From Methanobrevibacter sp. (GTDB lineage: Archaea; Methanobacteriota; Methanobacteria; Methanobacteriales; Methanobacteriaceae): 64,000 nucleotides of DNA. The stretch covers positions 62,001 through 126,000 of the forward strand of contig JAGCLR010000230.1 of assembly GCA_017646885.1 (NCBI GenBank), given 5' to 3'. Position 1 is the first letter of the stretch. Each line of letters starts with the position of its first letter. Below the pieces are notes generated by a model that searched no databases, was not told the DNA's origin, and was given only the letters and a program-made list of their open reading frames with translations. Shown piece after piece: positions 46,166 through 53,853 of this stretch. The translations under genes were made by a program, and so were the position numbers.

Positions 46166-46445
46166 TTAGAATTTGCTCCATAGATCGTCCTTATCGGCTT
46201 CAGTTTTTACAAACGAATCGGCTTCCTACAAAATTACCAAATTTTCGTTTTTTGTACTTTTTGTTTTTTGGTAAACATCTATTTTTGTTTGTACACTTTT
46301 TGGTAAACATTCAGAATTTTGGTAAAATGTTTGTACGGGCGACTCATCGGGAATTCTTGGTGTTCCGTTCTACAAAGAATTTGTTTGTACGTTGGTAAAA
46401 CTGTTTGTATTTTGGTAAACATCTAAATTTTTTGGTAAAATTGCC
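46045..46445. repeat. Interspersed TTGGTAAA and TGTTTGTA repeats
   Basis: About nine copies of TTGGTAAA (one inverted) and eight of GTTTGTA(C) lie in 400 bp, partly overlapping the end of the HTH gene. Iteron-like; possible replication origin or binding array for the neighbouring regulators. Confidence 0.6.
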
Positions 46446-46870
46446 GTTTCGGTGCCTCTCTACTGCATCAACTCTGGATATTGCGTACGGATTAGTCCCA
46501 TACGGTAGCTGACAGTTTGCTGGGAAATGTGTAGTCTTTCGGCAATCTCTTTCTGTTTCATACCCTTTTGAAGCATTTCGGCAATCTCATCGAGCTTCAT
46601 ATCTTTTATCTTCTTGTTCTTTGAACCTTCTTTTCTATTCTCATATCTCTGAACATTATGGTCATTAATAACTTTTGCCGGGGCCAGTAGCATATCAATC
46701 ATCGCATCATCAGAGCTAATCTAACCAGTTAATACCAGTTCAATTGCCGAAATCGCTAATTCGCCCGCCATATCGGGGTCAACAGCATACATTTTCTTGA
46801 CTTGTTCAAATACACTACTCATAATTACGCCGCTACTTCTAACTTCCACATCATTGAAACATTCAATCAT
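46166..46870 (-). CDS. HTH regulator with four in-frame TAG codons, 234 aa
   Basis: ATG 46870 eight bases after AGGAGG; TAA 46166. The first TAG (codon 50, LVLTG-TAG-ISSDD) sits in a continuous helix, the second (46460) directly follows the HTH domain, and two more are in the tail. HTH: EIAEMLQKGMKQKEIAERLH plus ISQQTVSYRMG, near residues 100-125. The tail (136-234) is Gln/Asn-rich with VYQ and VQT repeats because it overlaps the DNA repeats. Under the host code only 49 residues are made, so activity depends on TAG suppression. Coding use of the tail is less certain. Confidence 0.72.
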
Positions 46871-47054
46871 TGTAGCGACCTCCTCCCAATAAAGCATCAA
46901 ATGCTTTTAAGAAGTCAGGAGTTTCTTCATATACCCAGCAATTAAAGCGTGGATTATTTGGATTCTTCATTTCCACTAATGGAACGAATCCTTGTGTTTG
47001 AAGTGCGATATGCATCTTCAATGAATAAATAATTTTTACATTTTGATTTGACAT
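46863..47054 (-). CDS. DUF5659-like protein, 63 aa
   Basis: ATG 47054 after AAAGGAGC; TGA 46863 overlaps the next ATG. The pattern LQTQGFVPLVEMKNPNNPRF, CWVYEETPDFLKAF resembles DUF5659, small proteins common in phages and mobile elements next to regulators. No TAG. Confidence 0.75.
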   Translation of the reverse strand: MSNQNVKIIYSLKMHIALQTQGFVPLVEMKNPNNPRFNCWVYEETPDFLKAFDALLGGGRYND

Positions 47055-47069
47055 TTTGGTAAGCTCCTT

Positions 47070-47210
47070 TTAATTATTTTCAGTTTGATTTGCGATGAAC
47101 TCTTTTATCGCACGACGAACAACTTGAGATACACTCAAATCATTCTCCTTCGCAAACTCTTGTAGAGCTTCCTTCTCTGTCTCTTCAATTCTAATTGAAA
47201 TAGTTGCCAA
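47070..47210 (-). CDS. Ribbon-helix-helix DNA-binding protein, 46 aa
   Basis: TTG 47210 about 9 bases after AGAGGTG; TAA 47070. ATISIRIEETEKEALQEFAK then NDLSVSQVVRRAIKEFIA is a textbook MetJ/Arc strand-helix-helix. Probably an autorepressor of this three-gene operon and perhaps of the divergent operon at 47385. A weak leftward promoter (TTGGAT-17-TAGACT) may lie about 60-90 bases upstream. Confidence 0.8.
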   Translation of the reverse strand: MATISIRIEETEKEALQEFAKENDLSVSQVVRRAIKEFIANQTENN

Positions 47211-47321
47211 GATAATTCACCTCTTTCAATATTACTTGAAAATACAGACAAATACATTTACTTACTTTGTCCTACACAGTCTAAATAAAAAATATTAAAA
47301 ATCCAATTAAATACAACTCAA

Positions 47322-47350
47322 TTGATTTTTAATAAAAAATATGTTATTAT
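47322..47350 (+). promoter_or_regulatory. Promoter of the 47.4-49.3 kb operon
   Basis: TTGATT 47322-47327, 17 bp, TATTAT 47345-47350, extended TG; first rightward example of the second promoter type. Confidence 0.78.
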
Positions 47351-47384
47351 ATATATGTAAAGTAAAGAAGGAAAGGTGATAAAT

Positions 47385-47678
47385 ATGGGACGAATTCTCT
47401 CCGCTAAAGATAAAGCATTCCAGCAGGAAAGACAGCGTCTGATGAAACAGGCTGAGTCTTATCGCCAACTCGTTATTACACGAGACGGTCAGCTCTATGA
47501 GAAAGATAAGAAAATTGCCGAATTGGAGAAAAAGGTTGCCGATTTACATAAACAGATTGAAGACCATTTTCATATGACACCCGAGCAGTTTGATGAGCAT
47601 ATTCATAGAGATATGCGAGGCATCGAAGCTATTGAATATTTACGCGCCATGACTGGCAGATTTGGAGGTATGTACTAA
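47385..47678 (+). CDS. Coiled-coil protein, 97 aa
   Basis: ATG 47385 after AAAGGTGATAA. Coiled coil over residues 10-60 (KDKKIAELEKKVADLHKQIE), then HMTPEQFDEHIHRDMRG. First gene of a six-gene operon; the next ATG overlaps its TAA. Confidence 0.75.
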   Translation: MGRILSAKDKAFQQERQRLMKQAESYRQLVITRDGQLYEKDKKIAELEKKVADLHKQIEDHFHMTPEQFDEHIHRDMRGIEAIEYLRAMTGRFGGMY

Positions 47679-48016
47679 TGTCTAGTTATCCGTTTGCTTT
47701 TTCCGTTGTTGTCTATCACGGCTACAATAAAGATACTGGCGAATCCAGTTATCATCGTCAGCAGGGCATGGGATTTGCCGATTCCTTCGCTCATGCAGCC
47801 GGAATTCTTGAAAATTATTATGGCTCTGAACTGATTAATATTCAGAGACTGGAGCTGTTTGAAGAATCTAACCTGATTCTGATGCCTCAGGCCTGTATCA
47901 ATGAGTACAAGCGTCGTGAAGATAGCGCGAATTATGAGGATGTATCCAAGCCTTGTAATGTAGAAGGACATCTTTTCTGTGAGATGAACCAGGAGGCAAA
48001 TGTAAGTGAGTGTTGA
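47678..48016 (+). CDS. Uncharacterised protein, 112 aa
   Basis: ATG 47678 overlaps the previous stop (TAATG). Beta-rich start (FSVVVYHGYNKDTGESSYHR) with FADSFAHAAGILENYYGSEL helices; this layout recurs in phage proteins of unknown role. Confidence 0.7.
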   Translation: MSSYPFAFSVVVYHGYNKDTGESSYHRQQGMGFADSFAHAAGILENYYGSELINIQRLELFEESNLILMPQACINEYKRREDSANYEDVSKPCNVEGHLFCEMNQEANVSEC

Positions 48017-48302
48017 TTATACCGCAGTAATTGCCCGAGGCTTTCTCATTGACGAATGTCCTTACGGTAAGCTTCCCGACGAGTTCATTGACGAATGGGT
48101 CATTGATTTTGATTGCTATAATGAGCATCCTGGTTACCTTGTCGGTTATTATATCAAACAGGTTTGCCCTCTAGGCGTTCCTTATGAAGTTGGACATACT
48201 CAAGGCGACCCTCTGTGGGATATGCTTCTGACAGAAGCTTGTAATAATATCAATTTTCCGGTCGGAGAGATTAAAACCTATTTTGGAGTGAGAGTATCAT
48301 GA
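48006..48302 (+). CDS. Uncharacterised protein, 98 aa
   Basis: GTG 48006 is 9 bases after an AGGAGG inside the previous gene, overlapping it by 11 bases. Acidic, with ECPYGKLPDEFIDEWVIDFD. Unrecognised. Confidence 0.68.
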   Translation: MSVDYTAVIARGFLIDECPYGKLPDEFIDEWVIDFDCYNEHPGYLVGYYIKQVCPLGVPYEVGHTQGDPLWDMLLTEACNNINFPVGEIKTYFGVRVS

Positions 48303-48697
48303 CAATGCAATGCGAAACCTGTTCTCGACAGACTCAACAGCAAGTTCTTGCTCCAGACGGAGATTTATGGCATATTCTTTGCCCCAATTGTGCCGATCAG
48401 CTTAACTCTTGCGGTTTTTGTAAGAATGCTGGTAAATGTGATTTCGAGACGAATCCCTCGTCATTGCCAAAATTCGTTCAAAAACAAATCCGTCAGGGAA
48501 ATATGATTTCCGTCATGACAGTTAAGAACCCCGAAAGAATTCGCCAAACTTGCCAAAATGGCTGCCCTTGTTATGACAGCGAATTTGAATGTATGAGGGA
48601 ATTTTATTACTGTGAAAGGATTGATCACATCTATGATGGAAGCAAAGCCTTCACTTCACGAGACAGTGATGAAGTTCATAGCGAGATTCACGAATAA
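48299..48697 (+). CDS. Multi-Cys zinc-binding protein, 132 aa
   Basis: ATG 48299 after GGAGTGAGAGTATC. CETCSRQT, CPNCADQL, CGFCKNAGKC and CQNGCPCYDSEFEC give at least ten cysteines, enough for three metal sites. Unrecognised, but typical of this operon. Confidence 0.72.
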   Translation: MTMQCETCSRQTQQQVLAPDGDLWHILCPNCADQLNSCGFCKNAGKCDFETNPSSLPKFVQKQIRQGNMISVMTVKNPERIRQTCQNGCPCYDSEFECMREFYYCERIDHIYDGSKAFTSRDSDEVHSEIHE

Positions 48698-48995
48698 CGG
48701 CAAACGACAAGAAGTGATTGACACTTTCAGTTGCGGATGTTGCTACTGGTTTGCCGATATACTGTGGAATCGCTTTACTTTAGATACAGAAGAATGCACT
48801 GTGTTATATGACCCCATCATCAATCATTGGGCTTGCCAGATTGATGGCATTGTCTATGACATTACTGGCGTCATCACGAGTGATGAATATCGGTGGGAGC
48901 CTTGGTTTGAATTCCAATACAAAGACGAGCTTCTGACGAAACGCCTTTATCGAGATTGTATTAACTTTGGAGGAGAAGAAAATGGCATGGTTTAA
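48633..48995 (+). CDS. Uncharacterised protein, 120 aa
   Basis: ATG 48633 follows AAAGGA at 12 bases (TTG 48621 is an alternative). It overlaps the previous gene by 65 bases. Contains FSCGCCYWFADILWNRF and YDPIINHWACQIDGIVYDIT, a fold repeated in phage hypothetical proteins. Confidence 0.65.
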   Translation: MMEAKPSLHETVMKFIARFTNNGKRQEVIDTFSCGCCYWFADILWNRFTLDTEECTVLYDPIINHWACQIDGIVYDITGVITSDEYRWEPWFEFQYKDELLTKRLYRDCINFGGEENGMV

Positions 48996-49314
48996 GATTT
49001 TTGCCGGAATGAGCGGTTCGTTCGGTGGAGCCCAGTATCATGGCACTTATGAATACATTGACGAGGATGAAGCCATGGCTGATGCTTACCTCAAGGCAGA
49101 GGAAGAGTATCAGTCTTATGAAGGCTGTCACGGCATTATGTCTCCCTCTGATGTTGAGGAAGACCTGCGAGATTCCGGCTTCATTGACGACGATATGACC
49201 GATGATGAAGTCGCCGATATGGTTGATTGTTATTATCGGGAGGAGATTGAGAGCTGGATTAGTTATTACGTCCAGCCCGCAACCGGTCCCAATGATACCA
49301 GTCATGACGACTGA
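48982..49314 (+). CDS. Acidic protein, 110 aa
   Basis: ATG 48982 after GGAGGAGAAGAA. Strongly acidic with Ser/Tyr-rich stretches (EEEYQSYEGCHGIMSPSDVE). Its end overlaps the end of the convergent channel gene by 13 bases. Unrecognised. Confidence 0.7.
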   Translation: MAWFKIFAGMSGSFGGAQYHGTYEYIDEDEAMADAYLKAEEEYQSYEGCHGIMSPSDVEEDLRDSGFIDDDMTDDEVADMVDCYYREEIESWISYYVQPATGPNDTSHDD

Positions 49315-49880
49315 TTAATCGCCCAAGGAATAATATTACAGCCAATTAGATTTCCAATAGTAGTTGGAATTAAGACCCAATAATCGCTAAAGTGTAAGCA
49401 TCCCATGTGTAGATAGAACATATCTGCTACACAATGATTGAAGCCACACACAATAAAGATTCCAACAGGCATCATAGCATAAAATGGATTGCCGTTCGTG
49501 AATTGCCAGGTTTTTACCGCCATGAACATCAGCATTCCGCAGAAGATGCCGTAAATGAGATTGACGAAAAAGCCGTTAGCAAGCCTAACTGCTACAATTT
49601 CCATGGCTTTATTGGATAGTTCTATACCTCTTGGTGTAAGTAATAACATAAGCGCCATTCCAAGAGTACCGATAAAGTTTCCAATCCAAATTTCTAAAAG
49701 TTTGCCGGGTGTGATTTCCTTGGTGGCTAGCAGTCCAGCTTTTCCGGTGAATAACTCTAACTTCAAACATAAGATAGTTAGAAGACCCATTGAAAAGAGA
49801 AGTGCTCCCTCTAATCCACTGAGAGTGAGATAGATGATGCCTCCAATGGCAATCATCATGCCCGCTACAATAGATAGCAT
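49302..49880 (-). CDS. Formate/nitrite transporter (FNT)-like channel, 192 aa
   Basis: ATG 49880 after AAAGGAGTG; TGA 49302. Six hydrophobic segments, including AGMMIAIGGIIYL, LLTILCLKLELFTGKAG, WIGNFIGTLGM, FCGMLMFMAVK, GIFIVCGFNHCVADMFYL and TTIGNLIGCNI, in the order of FNT proteins. The conserved His would be the one in GFNHCVADM. It would move formate, nitrite or hydrosulfide across the host membrane. It is short for the family (usually 250-280). Reversed within a rightward cluster, with its own second-type promoter; probably a host-derived gene. Confidence 0.82.
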   Translation of the reverse strand: MLSIVAGMMIAIGGIIYLTLSGLEGALLFSMGLLTILCLKLELFTGKAGLLATKEITPGKLLEIWIGNFIGTLGMALMLLLTPRGIELSNKAMEIVAVRLANGFFVNLIYGIFCGMLMFMAVKTWQFTNGNPFYAMMPVGIFIVCGFNHCVADMFYLHMGCLHFSDYWVLIPTTIGNLIGCNIIPWAINQSS

Positions 49881-49908
49881 ACGTTTCACTCCTTTCGTAT
49901 ATATAAAT

Positions 49909-49937
49909 ATTGTAACATAAATAATCTGTAAAATCAA
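49909..49937 (-). promoter_or_regulatory. Promoter of the FNT-like gene
   Basis: Minus strand TTGATT (49932-49937), 17 bp, TACAAT (49909-49914), extended TG. Same type as the rightward promoters of region 4. Confidence 0.78.
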
Positions 49938-49953
49938 ATGGAGGATTTTTAAT

Positions 49954-50259
49954 ATGAAGAAGATGTTCGCCGTTTTGCTGACCCTATGCGTTATGTGTGC
50001 CAGCCTCGCCGGCTGTGGTAATATGGCTCTGCTTGACCCTGGTAACTTTACTTTCCGTCATATCCACACCGACACCTATCACGACCCTATGTGTTTTACC
50101 ATTGAGAAGTGGTGGGATAATTCTACGGGTGTTGAAGTAAAGACTAAGGAATGCGGCACTCTCTATTTTAGCGAGGGTGATTATGTGATGGTTGAGAACG
50201 CAAAGGATTGTCCCTACTGCGATGGAGGTGCCATTGACCCCGCAACTCCTCTGAAGTAA
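49954..50259 (+). CDS. Lipoprotein, 101 aa
   Basis: ATG 49954 after GGAGG. Signal peptide MKKMFAVLLTLCVMCASLAG ends in lipobox LAGC, so it is processed by signal peptidase II and anchored to the outer face of the membrane. The mature part has a CPYC pair near the end. It may block superinfection, a common role for phage lipoproteins, but that is inference. Confidence 0.82.
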   Translation: MKKMFAVLLTLCVMCASLAGCGNMALLDPGNFTFRHIHTDTYHDPMCFTIEKWWDNSTGVEVKTKECGTLYFSEGDYVMVENAKDCPYCDGGAIDPATPLK

Positions 50260-50271
50260 GGAGGAAATAGC

Positions 50272-50376
50272 ATGATTGGCTTAATCCTTTTATATACGGG
50301 AATTGGCCTTATTGCGTATCTCTTTATTGTAGCTATAGTAGCTTTTATTGCTTGGCTTATTAATAAATTATTTTAA
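50272..50376 (+). CDS. Single-helix membrane peptide, 34 aa
   Basis: ATG 50272 after AAGGAGG. One long hydrophobic helix (LIAYLFIVAIVAFIAWLI) and almost nothing else; lies between the lipoprotein and the next gene with tight spacing. Confidence 0.68.
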   Translation: MIGLILLYTGIGLIAYLFIVAIVAFIAWLINKLF

Positions 50377-50385
50377 GGAGATTTT

Positions 50386-50589
50386 ATGGACTTTCAAGCT
50401 CTTTCTCCTCATATGTGCGGACATACTAATCACACCCCTCTAATTTATTATTATGATGATGACTGGGGAGTTACTGGTTCAAAAGTCTGGTATAAAGGTA
50501 GTGATGGAAAATCTCACGAGGGAGAATTAACTGTTTGCCTTGATTGTGGTTTTGTTTTTGTAAGACAGAATGACAATGATATAAAGTGA
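50386..50589 (+). CDS. Small His/Cys protein, 67 aa
   Basis: ATG 50386 after AAGGAG. HMCGHTNHTPLI and VCLDCGFVFV give a His/Cys metal site. Ends before a strong terminator. Confidence 0.7.
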   Translation: MDFQALSPHMCGHTNHTPLIYYYDDDWGVTGSKVWYKGSDGKSHEGELTVCLDCGFVFVRQNDNDIK

Positions 50590-50595
50590 GTTTAA

Positions 50596-50628
50596 AGAGA
50601 CCTTATGGAGAACATAAGGTCTCTTTTG
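50596..50628 (+). terminator. Terminator merged with the next promoter
   Basis: AGAGACCTTATG pairs with CATAAGGTCTCT; the T run contains the TTGATT of the following promoter. Confidence 0.87.
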
Positions 50629-50654
50629 ATTTTTTATAAAAATTATGTTATAAT
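50626..50654 (+). promoter_or_regulatory. Second-type promoter of the 50.7-52.7 kb operon
   Basis: TTGATT 50626-50631, 17 bp, TATAAT 50649-50654, extended TG. Confidence 0.8.
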
Positions 50655-50696
50655 ATATATGTAAGTTAAAGGAAGAAGAAAAAAGGAGTTGTTACT

Positions 50697-50957
50697 ATGG
50701 AACGAGATATGAAGTGGCATATCTACAATATGGAACATGAGCCTCTGTGTTGGGATGACAAGGCTCTAGAGTTTGATTTCGCAGAAGATGCTCACGATTT
50801 CCTGCGCGATGTGGATGAACTCATGATTCTTGAGAGCGCTATCGTCGTTCAGGATATTCTCTTTTATGATGGTGGTTATATCAATGCCACTGACCTGCGC
50901 ATTCAGTTTGATGATGAAACTGGAGAAGAAATTCTCATGAAGATGGAGGAGAGATAA
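50697..50957 (+). CDS. Acidic protein, 86 aa
   Basis: ATG 50697 after AAAGGAGTTGTTACT. Acidic alpha/beta (DFAEDAHDFLRDVDELMILE, VVQDILFYDGGYINATDLRI). First gene of an eight-gene operon. Unrecognised. Confidence 0.7.
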   Translation: MERDMKWHIYNMEHEPLCWDDKALEFDFAEDAHDFLRDVDELMILESAIVVQDILFYDGGYINATDLRIQFDDETGEEILMKMEER

Positions 50958-50958
50958 T

Positions 50959-51147
50959 ATGGCTAAGGTTATGAATTGGGAGAAGGCAGCAAAGTTCTGC
51001 GAGGAGACTTTCGGCACTTTCGTTGATTGGGAAGAGCGATTCTTTATCTGCCCCGAGTGTGATGACCCTGTTTATGAGTGTGATTTCCCTGACCATGGCT
51101 GGTACTCCTGCCCTGTGTGTGAGACTTATTGGGAGGATATCGAATGA
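50959..51147 (+). CDS. Zinc-ribbon protein, 62 aa
   Basis: ATG 50959 one base after the previous stop. CPECDDPVYEC and CPVCETYWED form a four-Cys ribbon at the C-terminus. Confidence 0.72.
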   Translation: MAKVMNWEKAAKFCEETFGTFVDWEERFFICPECDDPVYECDFPDHGWYSCPVCETYWEDIE

Positions 51148-51317
51148 GAGAAATTGTTATTTCTGAAGATGTCATTCGAGGCTATAACTGGTTTGTTTAT
51201 GCCAAAGAAGTGCTTCTTGATTGCGGACATAGTTCTGATAGATTTCAAGCGTTTAAAGAGGCTTGCGCCGCATATGATAAAAATTCTACCCCAAGCTGGA
51301 GTGAAAGTGAGTGGTAA
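51144..51317 (+). CDS. Small protein, 57 aa
   Basis: ATG 51144 after GGGAGGATATCGA, overlapping the previous TGA. Helical C-terminus (RFQAFKEACAAYDKN). Unrecognised. Confidence 0.68.
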   Translation: MREIVISEDVIRGYNWFVYAKEVLLDCGHSSDRFQAFKEACAAYDKNSTPSWSESEW

Positions 51318-51320
51318 AAA

Positions 51321-51500
51321 TTGGAAAAATTTAAGAAGTTCTTTATGAGTTATTTAGAGATAAGCTTTGTTTTATTTCTGCTTGCTTCTTATGCAATTCC
51401 TTTTGCTTATTTCTGTGAAACTTGTATTTGGGAGCCTATGTTAATTTATTTTATCACCGTCCCTATGGGCTTTGCCTATTTAGAAACTTACTATTTGTAA
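51321..51500 (+). CDS. Two-helix membrane peptide, 59 aa
   Basis: TTG 51321 opens the frame just after the previous stop (ATG 51345 is an alternative); no strong ribosome site. Two hydrophobic segments (LEISFVLFLLASYAIPFAYF, MLIYFITVPMGFAYLE). Confidence 0.55.
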   Translation: MEKFKKFFMSYLEISFVLFLLASYAIPFAYFCETCIWEPMLIYFITVPMGFAYLETYYL

Positions 51501-51511
51501 GGAGGTAATAT

Positions 51512-51790
51512 ATGACATACCAGGAGGTTGCACAGAATCTTATTAACCTTTATGCTCATTATGTAGAGGTTTGCACTGCCAATGAAGAGAATTATGATGA
51601 TTTCTCTGAAGAAATCACTATTGCCGTTGAGGCTCTTCTCATTCGTGCTGACCAGGAGCGGATAAAGGAAATGGAAAGAGCTACTATTTCTCATTTATCT
51701 GCCGTAGCTCCAGCTCCCAATCCTTATGTTCAGGGTATTTTGGACCAGGAAATGGCTTTTGATAATCATTTTAGAATAGGAGATATTTAA
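51512..51790 (+). CDS. Small helical protein, 92 aa
   Basis: ATG 51512 after AAGGAGGT. Helical, acidic; LINLYAHYVEVCTANEENYD and a Pro/Ala linker. The stop overlaps the next ATG (TAATG). Confidence 0.7.
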   Translation: MTYQEVAQNLINLYAHYVEVCTANEENYDDFSEEITIAVEALLIRADQERIKEMERATISHLSAVAPAPNPYVQGILDQEMAFDNHFRIGDI

Positions 51791-52524
51791 TGGCTATTCA
51801 GGGCTTGTATAAAATTTTTGACCACTGGCATCAGGAAGGTACCCTGTGGATTTTTTCTGATCCTCATTTCGGGGATGATGATTTAACTACAGGTATTCAC
51901 AATCGTCCTTCTGCCGCTGATATTGCTCAGCGTATCAATGCCAAGTGTGGTCGTAAGGATACTCTGATCTGTCTTGGAGACGTTGGCGACGTAGAGTATG
52001 TTAAACTGCTTCGTGCGAAGCGAAAGATTCTCATTTGCGGCAACCACGACGACGGCCGCACCAATTATGAACGTCAGACTTGGACTGAAATCTTTGACCA
52101 GACTTATTATCAGCGAGAGGATGCTCTGCTTGAAATGAAGCGTAAGTATCCCAATTGCCGTTACACTATTTCTGAGGGTTACCAGCTCCATTCTCCTTTT
52201 GAGTATTGGCAGGTAACTGCTGATAATATGCTCTTTGATGAGGTCTATGAGGGGCCTTTGATGATTGCCGAGAAGCTTATTCTTTCCCACGAGCCTGTTG
52301 ATGTACCCTGGGCATATAATATTCACGGACATGACCATCAGGGTCATAAGCGCAAGAATCATACCAATGTTTGTGTTGATGTAACCGGTTACCAGCCTAT
52401 CAACATGAATCAGTGGATGAAGTCCGGAGCAATGGCTCATGTTGAAACTATTCATCGTGATACTATTGATAAGGCAACTGTGCGCAAAAAGAAGCGTGGA
52501 GGTAAAAAGATTGGTGAACGATAA
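51790..52524 (+). CDS. Calcineurin-like metallophosphoesterase, 244 aa
   Basis: ATG 51790. Metal-site motifs in the right order: FSDPHFGD (DxH), CLGDVGD (GD), ICGNHDD (GNHD), ILSHEP and HGHDH. The basic C-terminal tail KKKRGGKK may contact nucleic acid. Such phage enzymes act on nucleotides, RNA ends or phosphoproteins; the substrate here is unknown. All metal ligands are present. Confidence 0.88.
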   Translation: MAIQGLYKIFDHWHQEGTLWIFSDPHFGDDDLTTGIHNRPSAADIAQRINAKCGRKDTLICLGDVGDVEYVKLLRAKRKILICGNHDDGRTNYERQTWTEIFDQTYYQREDALLEMKRKYPNCRYTISEGYQLHSPFEYWQVTADNMLFDEVYEGPLMIAEKLILSHEPVDVPWAYNIHGHDHQGHKRKNHTNVCVDVTGYQPINMNQWMKSGAMAHVETIHRDTIDKATVRKKKRGGKKIGER

Positions 52525-52687
52525 GACTGGAGAAATCATTGAAACCATTAAAGATGGTAAAATGAACCGAGTGTTTTCTTGTTGTGGAACAGATTTTACT
52601 CAGCTAACAATGTGGATGACTCCGAAGTATTGTCCTGAGTGTGGAGCAAAGATTCTAAAAATGAATAAAGCATGGAAAACCAAATAA
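52511..52687 (+). CDS. Zinc-ribbon protein, 58 aa
   Basis: TTG 52511 is eight bases after GGAGG, overlapping the phosphoesterase gene by 14 bases (GTG 52514 is an alternative). SCCGTDF and CPECGAKIL form the metal site. Confidence 0.68.
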   Translation: MVNDKTGEIIETIKDGKMNRVFSCCGTDFTQLTMWMTPKYCPECGAKILKMNKAWKTK

Positions 52688-52693
52688 ATAAAC

Positions 52694-52720
52694 AAGCCTC
52701 CTAGTTTCTAGGAGGCTTTT
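52694..52720 (+). terminator. Terminator merged with the next promoter
   Basis: AAGCCTCCTAG pairs with CTAGGAGGCTT; its T run leads straight into TTGATT. Confidence 0.88.
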
Positions 52721-52748
52721 TGATTTTTTATAAAAAATATGTTATAAT
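52720..52748 (+). promoter_or_regulatory. Second-type promoter of the 52.8-54.9 kb operon
   Basis: TTGATT 52720-52725, 17 bp, TATAAT 52743-52748, extended TG. Confidence 0.8.
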
Positions 52749-52781
52749 ATATATATAAGGTAAAGAAAGGAATTGATACAG

Positions 52782-52991
52782 ATGTTGTTTTGGGAAGTGC
52801 GGTTTAAGCATACTATTGAAGATGATGAGGGTTATCCGTTCCAAAAGAATGAAGAGCCTAATTTCTTTGGAACCATGGAAGAGTGTATGGCGTATGCGCT
52901 CGCTCAGTCTCATTTGAATATTTCTAATGTGGAATTCACCAGACGCTCTCTGGGGACGTGGAAGGAAAAAATTACTCTGAATGAATCCTGA
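52782..52991 (+). CDS. Small protein, 69 aa
   Basis: ATG 52782 after AAAGGAATTGATACAG. Alpha/beta (EVRFKHTIEDDEGYPFQKNE, MEECMAYALAQSHLNISNVE). Unrecognised. Confidence 0.68.
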   Translation: MLFWEVRFKHTIEDDEGYPFQKNEEPNFFGTMEECMAYALAQSHLNISNVEFTRRSLGTWKEKITLNES

Positions 52992-53007
52992 TAAGGAGGC
53001 TATAATT

Positions 53008-53373
53008 ATGGAGAACTTCTATAAGATTAACACCGCCGGTCGGTATTTTGTTCCTCTTCACCCTCGTCATAACTATGGTTTTATTTCTTTTGTTTGTAGT
53101 TCCGATACACCTCATATGGTTGAATGCGTTTTGGAGCCTTATGAGTTCTCCGAATTTAATTATAAGCTATATGCCGTTCCTGCCGACCCCGAGCTGCGCG
53201 AGGTCTTCGGTCGTGAGTGTTATTATACTTCTGACTTCTCTGGTTCTGTGAAATCTGGTCATATCATTGAAAAGACTTCTGATGATATGCGGGTTGTGCC
53301 TATGCGCGGTGCCGAGCACCTGTGCGGTAACGCATATCTGATTCATGATTTTGAAACTATTATTGGAGGTTGA
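53008..53373 (+). CDS. Uncharacterised protein, 121 aa
   Basis: ATG 53008 after AAGGAGGC. Beta-rich, two Cys, GRYFVPLHPRHNYGFISFVC near the start. Unrecognised. Confidence 0.7.
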   Translation: MENFYKINTAGRYFVPLHPRHNYGFISFVCSSDTPHMVECVLEPYEFSEFNYKLYAVPADPELREVFGRECYYTSDFSGSVKSGHIIEKTSDDMRVVPMRGAEHLCGNAYLIHDFETIIGG

Positions 53374-53377
53374 TACT

Positions 53378-53656
53378 ATGTTTAGCATCCAGGATATTGA
53401 GCGTATGAGCACCAATGAAATTAACGCTCTGGTTAGTGAGTGTAAAACTGAGCTGGAAAAGCGTTCTAACGCTCGTCGTAACGAACTAATTCAGGCCGTT
53501 TGTGATACTATGAACCTGCTTCATAAAGAATTTCCCATGGTTGAACTTCGTATTGGGCATCAGTGCCCTGAGTGTGCTCTAGATGACGACTTTGATGCCA
53601 TGGAATATTTCTGTGGCGGCAAGTCTATGGGTATTGAAGATTTCTATGTTTGGTGA
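53378..53656 (+). CDS. Helical protein with Cys pair, 92 aa
   Basis: ATG 53378 after GGAGGTTGATACT. Helical N-terminal half (DIERMSTNEINALVSECKTE) and CPECALDDD near the C-terminus. Confidence 0.7.
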   Translation: MFSIQDIERMSTNEINALVSECKTELEKRSNARRNELIQAVCDTMNLLHKEFPMVELRIGHQCPECALDDDFDAMEYFCGGKSMGIEDFYVW

Positions 53657-53667
53657 GGAGGTTCCAA

Positions 53668-53853
53668 ATGAAGAAGACTCTGATTTCTTATGCCGATTGG
53701 CAAAAATTGGAAAAAGCCTTAATGGATGCCCGAGTCGGCTATGAGGTTATCTTTGATGACCACAATGGCACTGCTGAAATGATTATTGACGTTCAGCAGA
53801 TTGGTGTATATCGTTATGAAACCCCTATGATGAATGAGGAGGTAACTATTTAA
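53668..53853 (+). CDS. Small protein, 61 aa
   Basis: ATG 53668 after GGAGGTTCCAA. Alpha/beta (SYADWQKLEKALMDARVGYE). Stop overlaps the next ATG. Confidence 0.68.
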   Translation: MKKTLISYADWQKLEKALMDARVGYEVIFDDHNGTAEMIIDVQQIGVYRYETPMMNEEVTI

